Part shown: positions 27,401-41,741 of the stretch, in pieces
How the letters are laid out: each line of letters begins with the position of its first letter
How positions within the stretch are numbered: position 1 is the stretch's first letter
Source of the DNA: Sympetrum striolatum
Lineage: Eukaryota > Arthropoda > Insecta > Odonata > Libellulidae
Assembly (NCBI GenBank): GCA_947579665.1
Contig: OX388341.1
Location: 7,430,752-7,494,751, forward strand
Reading direction: 5' to 3'
Length of the DNA stretch: 64,000 nt
Made by a program: the position numbers and the translations under genes
The notes under the pieces: generated by a model
Databases searched by the model: none
What the model was told of the DNA's origin: nothing
Seen by the model: only the letters and a program-made list of their open reading frames with translations

Positions 27401-29870
27401 AACTAGGATAGAAAGTTGCACAAAGGAGGGTATGCATAACAGAAAGAGTCTATTTTAAATTTATTCCTATAAGTATTGCTAATCATGCATAGAATGATAT
27501 ATTGTGCCAATTAATTTAAGCAATAGTATATTTGTTTTCATGATGATTTTTAACTAAATGATTTGTTTATTATTTCTACAGAAAAAGAGAAGAGATATTC
27601 TCAATGATGGAGGATAAGTGTAAGCCGAAGGCAATCATTGGAGAACATAATCAATCAGGAGACAATGTAGGTCAAAGGAGGGAATGCAAAACAGAATGAG
27701 TCTATTTTAAATTTATTCCTAAAAGTATTGCTAATCATGCATAGAATGATATATTGTGCCAATTAATTTAAGAAATAGTATATTTGTTTTCATGATGAAT
27801 TTTAACTAAATGATTTTTTTATTATTTCTATAGAAAAAGAGAAGAGATATTCTCAATGATGGAGGATAAGAGTAAGCTGAAGACAATCATTAGAGAGCAG
27901 AATGAACTAGGATAGGAAGTTGGACAAAGGAGGGTATGCAAAACAAAATTAGTCTATTTTAAATTTATTCATATAAGTATTGCTAATCATGCATAGAATG
28001 ATATATTGTGCCAATTAATTTAAGAAATAGTATATTTGTTTTCATGATGATTTTTTTTACTAAATGATTTGTTTATTATTTCTACAGAAAAAGAGAAGAG
28101 ATATTCTCAATGATGGAGGATATGAGTAAGCTGAAGATAATCATTAGAGAGCAGAATGAAGTAGGATAGAAAGTTGCACAAAGGAGGGTATGCAAAACAG
28201 AAAGAGTCTATTTGAAATTTATTCCTATAAGCATTGGTAATCATGCATAGAATGATATATTGTGCCAATTAATTTAAGTAATAGTATATTTGTTTTCATG
28301 ATGATTTTTAACTAAATGATTTGTTTATTATTTCTACAGAAAAATTGAAGAGATATTCTCAATGATGGAGGATAAGAGTAAGCTGAAGACAATCATTAGA
28401 GAGCAGAAAGAACTAGGATAGAAAGTTGGACAAAGGAGGGTATGCAAAACAGAGTGAGTCTATTTTAAATTTATTCCTATAAGTATTGCTAATCCATCAT
28501 AGAATGGTATATTGTGCCAATTAATTTAAGAAATAGTATATTAGTTTTCATGATGATTTTTAACTAAATCATTTGTTTATTATTTCTACAGAAAAAGAGA
28601 AGAGATATTTTCAATGATGGAGGATAAGAATAAGCTGAAGACATTCATTAGAGAGCAGAATGAACTAGGATAGAAAGTTGGACAAAGGAGGGAATGCACA
28701 ACAGAATGAGTCTATTTTAAATTTATTCCTATAAGTATTGCTAATCATGCAAAGAAAGATATATTGTGCCAATTAATTTAAGAAATAGTATATTTGTTTT
28801 CATGATCATTTTTAACTAAATGATTTGTTTATTATTTCTACAGAAAAAGAGAATAGATATTCTCAATGATGGAGGATAAGAGTAAGCTGAAGACAATCAT
28901 TAGAGTGCAGAATGAACTAGGATAGAAAGTTGGACGAAGGAGGGTATGCAAAACAGAATGAGTCTACTTTATATTTATTCCTATTAGTATTGCTAATCAT
29001 GCATAAAATGATATATTTTGCCAATTAATTTAAGAAATAGTATATTTGTTTTCATGATGATTTTTAACTAAATGATTTGTCTATTACTTCTACAGAAAAA
29101 GAGAAGAGATATTCTCAATGATGGAGGATAAGAGTAAGCTGAAGACAATCATTAGAGAGCAGAATGAACTAGGATAGAAAGTTGGACAAAGGAGGGTATG
29201 CAAAACACAATGAGTCTATTTTAAATTTATTACTATAAGTATTGCTAATCATGCATAGAATGATATATTGTGCCAATTAATTTAAGAAATAGTATATTTG
29301 TTTTCATGATGATTTTTAACTAAATGATTTGTTTATTATTTCTACAGGAAAAGAGAAGAGATATTCTCAATGATGGAGGATAAGAGTAAGATGAAGACAA
29401 TCATTAGAGAGCAGAATGAACTAGGATAGAAAGTTGGACAAAGGAGGGTATGGAAAACAGAATAAGTCTATTTTAAATTTATTCCTATGAGTATTGCTAA
29501 TCATGCATAGAATGATATATTGTGCCAATTAATTTAAGAAATAGTATATTTGTATTCATGATGATTTTTAACTAAATGATTTGTTTATTATTTCTACAGA
29601 AAAAGAGAAGAGATATTCTCAATGATGGAGGATAAGAGTAAGCTGAAGACAATCATTAGAGAGCAGAATGAACTAGGATAGAAAGTTGGACAAAGGAGGG
29701 TATGCAAAACAAAATGAGTCTATTTTAAATTTATTCCTATAAGTATTGCTAATCATGCATAGAATGATATATTGTGCCAATTAATTTAAGAAATAGTATA
29801 TTTATTTTCATGATCATTTTTAACTAAATGATTTGTTTATTATTTCTACAGAAAAAGAGAAGAGATATTC
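21420..29870 (+). repeat. Higher-order repeat, copy 2 (about 8.5 kb)
   Basis: Tandem copy of the 13.1-21.1 kb block. Relative to copy 1 it has an extra monomer near 24,660-24,910 and about two more near 25.3-26.1 kb, and it lacks the monomer found at 20.03-20.29 kb. Part of the same block (5.8-8.0 kb) appears a third time near the left end with offset 7,235 to 7,486. Differences between copies are few per kilobase by eye, so the duplication is recent compared with divergence among monomers. Confidence 0.85.
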
Positions 29871-30849
29871 TCAATGATGGAGGATAAGAGTAAGCTGTAG
29901 GCAATCATTGGAGAACATAATCAATCAGGAGACAATGTAGGTCAAAGGAGGGAATGCAAAACAGAATGAGTCTATTTTAAATTTATTCCTAAAAGTATTG
30001 CTAATCATGCATAGAATGATATATTGTGCCAATTAATTTAAGAAATAGTATATTTGTTTTCATGATGATTTTTAACTAAAGGATTTTTTTATTATTTCTA
30101 TAGAAAAAGAGAAGAGATATTCTCAATGATGGAGGATAAGAGTAAGCTGAAGACAATCATTACAGTGCACAATGAACAAGGATACAGAGTTGGACAAAGG
30201 ATGGTATGCAAAAAGAATGAGGTTATTTTAAATCTATTCCTATAAGTATTGCTAATCATGCATAGAATGATATATTGTGCCAATTAATTTAAGAAATAGT
30301 ATATTTGTTTTCATGATGATTTTTTTTACTAAATGATTTGTTTATTATTTCTACAGAAGAAGAGAAGAGATATTCTCAATGATGGAGGATATGAGTAAGC
30401 TGAAGACAATCATTAGAGAGAAGAAAGAACTAGGATAGAAAGTTGCACAAAGGAGGGTATGCAAAACAGAAAGAGTCTATTTTAAATTTATTCCTATAAG
30501 CATTGGTAATCATGGATAGAATGATATATTGTGCCAATTAATTTAAGTAATAGTATATTTGTTTTCATGATGATTTTTAACTAAATTATTTGTTTATTAT
30601 TTCTACAGAAAAATTGAAGAGATATGCTCAATGATGGGGGATAAGAGTAAGCTGAAGACAATCATTAGAGAGCAGAATGAACTAGGATAGAAAGTTGGAC
30701 AAAGGAGGGTATGCAAAACAGAATGAGTCTATTTTAAATTTATTCCTATAAGTATTGCAAATCATGCATAGAATGATATATTGTGCCAATTAATTTAAGA
30801 AATAGTATATTTGTTTTCATGATGATTTTTAACTACATGATTTGTTTAT

Positions 30850-33790
30850 TATTTCTACAGAAGAAGAGAAGAGATATTCTCAATGATGGAGGATATGAGT
30901 AAGCTGAAGACAATCATTAGAGAGCAGAATGAACTAGGATAGAAAGTAGGTTAAAGGAGGGAATGCAAAACAGAATGAGTCTATTTTAAATTTATTCCTA
31001 TAAGTATTGCTAATCATGCATAGAATGATATATTGTGCCAATTAATTTAAGTAATAGTATATTTGTTTTCATGATGATTTTTAACTAAATGATTTGTTTA
31101 TTATTTCTACAGAAAAAGAGAAGAGATATTCTCAATGATGGAGGATATGAGTAAGCTGAAGACAATCATTAGAGAGCAGAATGAAGTAGGATAGAAAGTT
31201 GCACAATGGAGGGCATGCAAAACAGAAAGAGTCTATTTTAAATTTATTCCTATAAGCATTGGTAATCATGCATAGAATGATATATTATGCCAATTATTTT
31301 AAGTAAAAGTATATTTGTTTTCATGATGATTTTTAACTAAATGATTTGTATATTATTTCTACAGAAAAATTGAAGAGATATTCTCAATGATGGAGGATAA
31401 GAGTAAGCTGAAGACAATCATTAGAGAACAGAATGAACTAGGATAGGAAGTTGGACAAAGGAGCGTATGCAAAACAGAATGAGTCTATTTTAAATTTATT
31501 CCTATTAGTATTGCTAATCATGCATAGAATGATATATTGTGCCAATTAATTTAAAAAATCATATATTTGTATTCATGATCATTTTTAACTAAATGATTTG
31601 TTTATTATTTCTACAGAAAAAGAGAAGAGATATTCTCGATGATGGAGGATAAGAGTAAGCTGAAGACAATCATTAGAGAGCAGAATGAACTAGGATAGAA
31701 AGTTGGTCAAAGGAGGGTATGCAAAACAGAATGAGTCTATTTTAAATTTATTCCTATAAGTATTGCTAATCATGCATAGAATGATATATTGTGCCAATTA
31801 ATTTAAGAAATAGTATATTTGTTTTCATGATGATTATAAACTAAATGATTTGTTTATTATTTCAATAGAAAAAGAGAAGAGATATTCTCAATGATGGAGG
31901 ATAAGAGTAAGCTGAAGACAATCATTAGGGAGCAGAATGAACTAGGATAGAAAGTTGGTCAAAAGAGGGTATGCAAAACAGAATGAGTCTATTTTAAATT
32001 TATTCCTATAAGTATTGCTAATCATCCATAGAATGATATATTGTGCCAATTAATTTAAGAAATAGTATATTTGTTTTCGTGATGATTTTTTTTACTAAAT
32101 GATTTGTTTATTATTTCAATAGAAAAAGAGAAGAGATATTCTCAATGATGGAGGATAAGAGTAAGCAGAAGACAATCATTAGAGAGCAGAATGAACTAGG
32201 ATAGAATGTTGGACAAAGGAGAGTATGCAAAACAGAATGAGTCTATTTTAAATTTATTCCTGTAAGTATTGCTAATCATGTATAAAATGATATATTGTGC
32301 CAATTAATTTAAGAAATAGTATAATTGTTTTCATGATCATTTTTAACTAAATGATTAGTTTATTATTTCTACAGAAAAAGAGAAGAGATATTCTCAATGA
32401 TGGAGGATAAGAGTAAGCTGAAGACAATCATTAGAGAGCAGAATGAACTAGGATAGAAAGTTGGTCAAAGGAGGGTATGCAAAACAGAATGAGTCTATTT
32501 TAAATTTATTCCTATAAGTATTGCTAATCATGCATAGAATGATATATTGTGCCAATTAATTTAAGAAATAGTATATTTTTTTTCATGATGATTTGAAACT
32601 AAATGATTTGTTTATTATTTCAATAGAAAAAGAGAAGAGATATTCTCAATGATGGAGGATAAGAGTAAGCTGAGGACAATCATTAGAGAGCAGAATGAAC
32701 TAGGATAGAAAATGGACAAAGGAGAGTATGCAAAACAGAATGAGTCTATTTTAAATTTATTCCTATTAGTATTGCTAATCATGCATAGAATGATATATTG
32801 TGCCAATTAATTTAAGAAATAGTATATTTGTTTTCGTGATGATTTTTTTTACTAAATGATTTGTTTATTATTTCTACAGAAAAAGAGAAGAGATATTCTC
32901 AATGATGGAGGATAAGAGTATGTTGAAGACAACCATTAGAGAGCAGAATAAACTAGGATAGAAAAATGGACAAAGGAGGGTATGCAAAACAGAATGAGTC
33001 TATTTTAAATTTATTCCTATATGTATTGCTAATCATGCATAGAATGATATATTGTGCCAATTAATTTAAGAAATAGTATATTTGTTTTTATGATGATTTT
33101 TAACTGAATGATTTGTTTATTATTTCTACAGAAAAAGAGAAGAGATATTCTCAATGATGGAGGATAAGAGTAAGCTGAAGACAATCATTAGAGAGCAGAA
33201 TGAACTAGGATAGAAAGTTGGACAAAGGAGGGTATGCAAAACAGAATGAGTCTATTTTAAATTTATTCCTATAAGTATTGCGAATCATGCATAGAATGAT
33301 ATATTGTGCCAATTAATTTAAGAAATAGTATATTTGTTTTCGTGATGATTTTTTTTACTAAATGATTTGTTTATTATTTCTACAGAAAAATTGAAGAGAT
33401 ATTCTCAATGATGGAGGATAAGAGTAAGCTGAACACAATCATTAGAGAGCAGAATAAACTAGGATAGAAAGTTGGACAAAGGAGGGTATGCAAAACAGAA
33501 TGAGTCTATTTTAAATTTATTCCTATAAGTATTGCAAATTTTGCATAGAATGATATTTTGTGCCAATTAATTTAAGAAATAGTATATTTGTTTTCGTGAT
33601 GATTTTTTTTACTAAATGATTTTTTTATTATTTCTACAGAAGAAGAGAAGAGATATTCTATATGATGGAGGATATGAGTAAGCTGAAGACAATCATTAGA
33701 GAGCAGAATGAAATAGGATAGAAAGTTGGACAAAGGAGGGTATGCAAAACAGAATGAATCTATTTTAAATTTATTCCTATAAGCATTGGT
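30850..33790 (+). repeat. Block set shared with 36.6-39.1 and 42.2-43.6 kb
   Basis: The rare AGAAAGTAGGTTAAAGG lies at 30,941 and 36,745. TAAAAAATCATATATTTG lies at 31,552, 37,861 and 43,157, and the variant with ATTCTATATGATGGAGG lies near 33.65, 38.95 and 42.48 kb. Offsets are 5,804, 6,309, 5,296 and 3,529, each close to a whole number of monomers. The zone is therefore a nested set of duplications, not a single clean higher-order unit. Confidence 0.75.
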
Positions 33791-36700
33791 AATCATGATA
33801 AGAATGATATATTATGCCAATTATTTTAAGTAAAAGTATATTTGTTTTCATGATGATTTTTAACTACATGATTTGTTTATTATTTCTACAGAAGAAGAGA
33901 AGAGATATTCTCAATGATGGAGGATATGAGTAAGCTGAAGACAATCATTAGAGAGCAGAATGAAGTAGGATAGAAAGTTGCACAATGGAGGGCATGCAAA
34001 ACAGAAAGAGTCTATTTTAAATTTATTCCTATAAGTATTGCTAATCATGCATAGAATGATATATTGTGCCAATTAATTTAAGTAATAGTATATTTGTTTT
34101 CATGATGATTTTTAACTAAATGATTTGTTTATTATTTCTACAGAAAAAGAGAAGAGATATTCTCAATGATGGAGGATATGAGTAAGCTGAAGACAATCAT
34201 TAGAGAGCAGAATGAAGTAGGATAGAAAGTTGCACAATGGAGGGCATGCAAAACAGAAAGAGTCTATTTTAAATTTATTCCAATAAGCATTGGTAATCAT
34301 GCATAGAATGATATATTGTGCCAATTAATTTAAGAAATAGTATATTTGTTTTCATGATGATTTTTAACTAAAGGATTTTTTTATTATTTCTATAGAAAAA
34401 GAGAAGAGATATTCTCAATGATGGAGGATAAGAGTAAGCTGAAGACAATCATTAGAGAGCAGAATGAAGTAGGATAGAAAGTTGCACAAAGGAGGGTATG
34501 CAAAACAGAAAGAGTCTATTTTAAATTTATTCCTATAAGTATTGCTAATCATGCATAGAATGATATATTGTGCCAATTAATTAAAGTAATAGTATATTTG
34601 TTTTCATGATGATTTTTAACTAAATGATTTGTTTATTATTTCTACAGAAAAATTGAAGAGATATTCTCAATGATGGAGGATAAGAGTAAGCTGAACACAA
34701 TCATTAGAGAGCAGAATGAACTAGGATAGAAAGTTGGACAAAGGAGAGTATGCAAAACAGAATGAGTCTATTTTAAATTTATTCCTATAAGTATTGCTAA
34801 TCATGCATAGAATGATATATTGTGCCAATTAATTTAAGAAATAGTATATTTATTTTCATGATGATTTTTTTTAAATGATTTGTTTATTATTTCTACAGAA
34901 GAAGAGAAGAGATATTCTCAATGATGGAGGATATGAGTAAGCTGAAGACAATCATTAGAGAGCAGAATGAAGTAGGATAGAAAGTTGCACAATGGAGGGC
35001 ATGCAAAACAGAAAGAGTCTATTTTAAATTTATTCCTATAAGCATTGGTAATCATGATAAGAATGATATATTATGCCAATTATTTTAAGTAAAAGTATAT
35101 TTGTTTTCATGATGATTTTTAACTACATGATTTGTTTATTATTTCTACAGAAGAAGAGAAGAGATATTCTCAATGATGGAGGATATGAGTTAGCTGAAGA
35201 CAATCATTAGAGAGCAGAATGAACTAGGATAGAAAGTTGGTCAAAGGAGGGTATGCAAAACAGAATGAGTCTATTTTAAATTTATTCCTATAAGTATTGC
35301 TAATCATGCATAGAATGATATATTGTGCCAATTAATTTAAGAAATAGTATATTTTTTTCATGATGATATGAAACTAAATGATTTGTTTATTATTTCAATA
35401 GAAAAAGAGAAGAGATATTCTCAATGATGGAGGATAAGAGTAAGCTGAGGACAATCATTAGAGAGCAGAATGAACTAGGATAGAAAATGGACAAAGGAGA
35501 GTATGCAAAACAGAATGAGTCTATTTTAAATTTATTCCTATAAGTATTGCTAATCATGCATAGAATGAAATATTGTGCCAATTAATTTAAGAAATAGTAT
35601 ATTTGTTTTCGTGATGATTTTTTTTACTAAATGATTTGTTTATTATTTCTACAGAAAAAGAGAAGAGATATTCTCAATGATGGAGGATAAGAGTATGTTG
35701 AAGACAACCATTAGAGAGCAGAATAAACTAGGATAGAAAAATGGACAAAGGAGGGTATGCAAAACAGAATGAGTCTATTTTAAATTTATTCCTATATGTA
35801 TTGCTAATCATGCATAGAATGATATATTGTGCCAATTAATTTAAGAAATAGTATATTTGTTTTTATGATGATTTTTAACTGAATGATTTGTTTATTATTT
35901 CTACAGAAAAAGAGAAGAGATATTCTCAATGATGGAGGATAAGAGTAAGCTGAAGACAATCATTAGAGAGCAGAATGAACTAGGATAGAAAGTTGGACAA
36001 AGGACGGTATGCAAAACAGAATGAGTCTATTTTAAATTTATTCCTATAAGTATTGCGAATCATGCATAGAATGATATATTGTGCCAATTAATTTAAGAAA
36101 TAGTATATTTGTTTTCATGATGATTTTTAACTAAATGATTTGTTTATTATTTCTACAGAAAAATTGAAGAGATATTCTCAATGATGGAGGATAAGAGTAA
36201 GCTGAAGACAATCATTAGAGAGCAGAATGAACTAGGATAGAAAGTTGGACAAAGGAGGGTATGCAAAACAGAATGAGTCTATTTTAAATTTATTCCTATA
36301 AGTATTGCGAATCATGCATAGAATGATATATTGTGCCAATTAATTTAAGAAATAGTATATTTGTTTTCGTGATGATTTTTTTTACTAAATGATTTGTTTA
36401 TTATTTCTACAGAAAAAGAGAAGAGATATTCTCAATGATGGAGGATAAGAGTAAGTTGAAGACAATCATTAGAGAACAGAATAAACTAGGATAGAAAGTT
36501 GGACAAAGGAGGGTATGCAAAACAGAATGAGTCTATTTTAAATTTATTCCTATAAGTATTGCAAATCATGCATAGAATGATATATTGTGCCAATTAATTT
36601 AAGAAATAGTATATTTGTTTTCATGATGATTTTTAACTACATGATTTGTTTATTATTTCTACAGAAGAAGAGAAGAGATATTCTCAATGATGGAGGATAT

Positions 36701-39700
36701 GAGTAAGCTGAAGACAATCATTAGAGAGCAGAATGAACTAGGATAGAAAGTAGGTTAAAGGAGGGAATGCAAAACAGAATGAGTCTATTTTAAATTTATT
36801 CCTATAAGTATTGCTAATCATGCATAGAATGATATATTGTGCCAATTAATTTAAGTAATAGTATATTTGTTTTCATGATGATTTTTAACTAAATGATTTG
36901 TTTATTATTTCTACAGAAAAAGAGAAGAGATATTCTCAATGATGGAGGATATGAGTAAGCTGAAGACAATCATTAGAGAGCAGAATGAAGTAGGATAGAA
37001 AGTTGCACAATGGAGGGCATGCAAAACAGAAAGAGTCTATTTTAAATTTATTCCTATAAGCATTGGTAATCATGCATAGAATGATATATTATGCCAATTA
37101 TTTTAAGTAAAAGTATATTTGTTTTCATGATGATTTTTAACTAAATGATTTGTATATTATTTCTACAGAAAAATTGAAGAGATATTCTCAATGATGGAGG
37201 ATAAGAGTAAGCTGAAGACAATCATTAGAGAACAGAATGAACTAGGATAGGAAGTTGGACAAAGGAGCGTATGCAAAACAGAATGAGTCTATTTGAAATT
37301 TATTCCAAAAAGTATTGCTAATCATGCATAGAATGATATATTGTGCCAATTAATTTAAGAAATAGTATATTTATTTTCATGATTAAATTTTTAAAAATTG
37401 ATTTGTTTATTATTTCTACAGAAGAAGAGAAGAGATATTCTCAATGATGGAGGATATGAGTAAGCTGAAGACAATCATTAGAGAGCAGAATGAAGTAGGA
37501 TAGAAAGTTGCACAATGGAGGGCATGCAAAACAGAAAGAGTCTATTTTAAATTTATTCCTATAAGCATTGGTAATCATGATAAGAATGATATATTATGCC
37601 AATTATTTTAAGTAAAAGTATATTTGTTTTCATGATGATTTTTAACTACATGATTTGTTTATTATTTCTACAGAAGAAGAGAAGAGATATTCTCAATGAT
37701 GGAGGATATGAGTAAGCTGAAGACAATCATTAGAGAGCAGAATGAAGTAGGATAGAAAGTTGGACAAAGGAGGGTATGCAAAACAGAATGAGTCTATTTT
37801 AAATTTATTCCTATTAGTATTGCTAATCATGCATAGAATGATATATTGTGCCAATTAATTTAAAAAATCATATATTTGTATTCATGATCATTTTTAACTA
37901 AATGATTTGTTTATTATTTCTACAGAAAAAGAGAAGAGATATTCTCGATGATGGAGGATAAGAGTAAGCTGAAGACAATCATTAGAGAGCAGAATGAACT
38001 AGGATAGAAAGTTGGTCAAAGGAGGGTATGCAAAACAGAATGAGTCTATTTTAAATTTATTCCTATAAGTATTGCTAATCATGCATAGAATGATATATTG
38101 TGCCAATTAATTTAAGAAATAGTATATTTGTTTTCATGATGATTATAAACTAAATGATTTGTTTATTATTTCAATAGAAAAAGAGAAGAGATATTCTCAA
38201 TGATGGAGGATAAGAGTAAGCTGAAGACAATCATTAGAGAGCAGAATGAACTAGGATAGAAAGTTGGTCAAAAGAGGGTATGCAAAACAGAATGAGTCTA
38301 TTTTAAATTTATTCCTATAAGTATTGCTAATCATCCATAGAATGATATATTGTGCCAATTAATTTAAGAAATAGTATATTTGTTTTCGTGATGATTTTTT
38401 TTACTAAATGATTTGTTTATTATTTCAATAGAAAAAGAGAAGAGATATTCTCAATGATGGAGGATAAGAGTAAGCAGAAGACAATCATTAGAGAGCAGAA
38501 TGAACTAGGATAGAATGTTGGACAAAGGAGAGTATGCAAAACAGAATGAGTCTATTTTAAATTTATTCCTGTAAGTATTGCTAATCATGTATAAAATGAT
38601 ATATTGTGCCAATTAATTTAAGAAATAGTATAATTGTTTTCATGATCATTTTTAACTGAATGATTTGTTTATTATTTCTACAGAAAAAGAGAAGAGATAT
38701 TCTCAATGATGGAGGATAAGAGTAAGCTGAACACAATCATTAGAGAGCAGAATAAACTAGGATAGAAAGTTGGACAAAGGAGGGTATGCAAAACAGAATG
38801 AGTCTATTTTAAATTTATTCCTATAAGTATTGCAAATTTTGCATAGAATGATATTTTGTGCCAATTAATTTAAGAAATAGTATATTTGTTTTCGTGATGA
38901 TTTTTTTTACTAAATGATTTTTTTATTATTTCTACAGAAGAAGAGAAGAGATATTCTATATGATGGAGGATATGAGTAAGCTGAAGACAATCATTAGAGA
39001 GCAGAATGAAATAGGATAGAAAGTTGGACAAAGGAGGGTATGCAAAACAGAATGAGTCTATTTTAAATTTATTCCTATAAGCATTGGTAATCATGCATAG
39101 AATGATATATTGTGCCAATTAATTTAAGAAATAGTATATTTGTTTTCATGATGATTTTTAACTAAATGATTTGTTTATTATTTCTACAGAAAAAGAGAAG
39201 AGATATTCTCAATGATGGAGGATAAGAGTAAGCTGAAGACAATCATTAGAGAGCAGAATGAACTAGGATAGAAAGTTGGACAAAGGAGAGTATGCAAAAC
39301 AGAATGAGTCTATTTTAAATTTATTCCTATAAGTATTGCTAATCATGCATAGAATGATATATTGTGCCAATTAATTTAAGAAATAGTATATTTATTTTCA
39401 TGATGATTTTTTTTAAATGATTTGTTTATTATTTCTACAGAAGAAGAGAAGAGATATTCTCAATGATGGAGGATAAGAGTAAGCTGAGGACAATCATTAG
39501 AGAGCAGAATGAACTAGGATAGAAAGTTGGACAAAGGAGAGTATGCAAAACAGAATGAGTCTATTTTAAATTTATTCCTGTAAGTATTGCTAATCATGTA
39601 TAAAATGATATATTGTGCCAATTAATTTAAGAAATAGTATAATTGTTTTCATGATCATTTTTAACTAAATGATTAGTTTATTATTTCTACAGAAAAAGAG

Positions 39701-39959
39701 AAGAGATATTCTCAATGATGGAGGATGAGAGTAAGCTGAAGACAATCATTAGAGAGCAGAATGAACTAGGATAGAAAGTTGGTCAAAGGAGGGTATGCAA
39801 AACAGAATGAGTCTATTTTAAATTTATTCCTATAAGTATTGCTAATCATGCATAGAATGATATATTGTGCCAATTAATTTAAGAAATAGTATAATTGTTT
39901 TCATGATCATTTTTAACTAAATGATTAGTTTATTATTTCTACAGAAAAAGAGAAGAGAT

Positions 39960-41741
39960 ATTCTCAATGATGGAGGATAAGAGTAAGCTGAGGACAATCA
40001 TTAGAGAGCAGAATGAACTAGGATAGAAAGTTGGACAAAGGAGAGTATGCAAAACAGAATGAGTCTATTTTAAATTTATTCCTGTAAGTATTGCTAATCA
40101 TGTATAAAATGATATATTGTGCCAATTAATTTAAGAAATAGTATAATTGTTTTCATGATCATTTTTAACTAAATGATTAGTTTATTATTTCTACAGAAAA
40201 AGAGAAGAGATATTCTCAATGATGGAGGATAAGAGTAAGCTGAAGACAATCATTAGAGAGCAGAATGAACTAGGATAGAAAGTTGGTCAAAGGAGGGTAT
40301 GCAAAACAGAATGAGTCTATTTTAAATTTATTCCTATAAGTATTGCTAATCATGCATAGAATGATATATTGTGCCAATTAATTTAAGAAATAGTATTTTT
40401 TTTTTCATGATGATTTGAAACTAAATGATTTGTTTATTATTTCTACAGAAAAAGAGAAGAGATATTCTCAATGATGGAGGATAAGAGTAAGCTGAGGACA
40501 ATCATTAGAGAGCAGAATGAACTAGGATTGAAAATGGACAAAGGAGAGTATGCAAAACAGAATGAGTCTATTTTAAATTTATTCCTATAAGTATTGCTAA
40601 TCATGCATAGAATGATATATTGTGCCAATTAATTTAAGAAATAGTATATTTGTTTTTATGATGATTTTTACCTAAATGATTTGTTTATTATTTCTACAGA
40701 AAAAGAGAAGAGATATTCTCAATGATGGAGGATAAGAGTAAGCTGAAGACAATCATTAGAGAGCAGAATGAACTAGGATAGAAAGTTGGACAAAGGAGGG
40801 TATGCAAAACAGAAAGAGTCTATTTTAAATTTATTCCTATAAGTATTGCGAATCATGCATAGAATGATATATTGTGCCAATTAATTTAAGAAATAGTATA
40901 TTTGTTTTCATGATGATTGTTAACTAAATGATTTGTTTATTATTTCTACAGAAAAATTGAAGAGATATTCTCAATGATGGAGGATAAGAGTAAGCTGAAG
41001 ACAATCATTAGAGAGCAGAATGAACTAGGATAGAAAGTTGGACAAAGGAGGGTATGCAAAACAGAATGAGTCTATTTTAAATTTATTCCTATAAGTATTG
41101 CGAATCATGCATAGAATGATATATTGTGCCAATTAATTTAAGAAATAGTATATTTGTTTTCATGATGATTTTTAACTAAATGATTTGTTTATTATTTCTA
41201 CAGAAAAAGAGAAGAGATATTCTCAATGATGGAGGATAAGAGTAAGCTGAAGGCAATCATTGGAGAACATAATAAATCAGGAGACAATGTAGGTCAAAGG
41301 AGGGAATGCAAAACAGAATGAGTCTATTTTAAATTTATTCCTAAAAGTATTGCTAATCATGCATAGAATGATATATTGTGCCAATTAATTTAAGAAATAG
41401 TATATTTGTTTTCATGATGATTTTTAACTAAATGATTTGTTTATTATTTCTATAGAAAAAGAGAAGAGATATTCTCAATGATGGAGGATAATAGTAAGCT
41501 GAAGACAATCATTAGAGAGCAGAATGAACTAGGATACAAAGTTGGACAAAGGAGGGTATGCAAAAAAGAATTAGGTTATTTTAAATTTATTCCTATAAGT
41601 ATTGCTAATCATGCATAGAATGATATATTGTGCCAATTAATTTAAGTTATAGTATATTTGTTTTCATGATGAATTTTAACTAAATGATTTGTTTATTATT
41701 TCTACAGAAAAAGAGAAGAGATATTCTCAATGATGGAGGAT
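39960..41741 (+). repeat. Block duplicated 3,780 bp downstream (first copy)
   Basis: This stretch of 1,782 bp recurs at 43,740-45,521 with an offset of exactly 3,780 bp, which is 15 monomers. By eye only a handful of single-base differences separate the copies, for example CAGAAAGAG against CAGAATGAG at 40,812 and 44,592. It belongs to the second set of blocks (30-45.5 kb), whose variant units differ from those of the first 30 kb. Confidence 0.9.
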
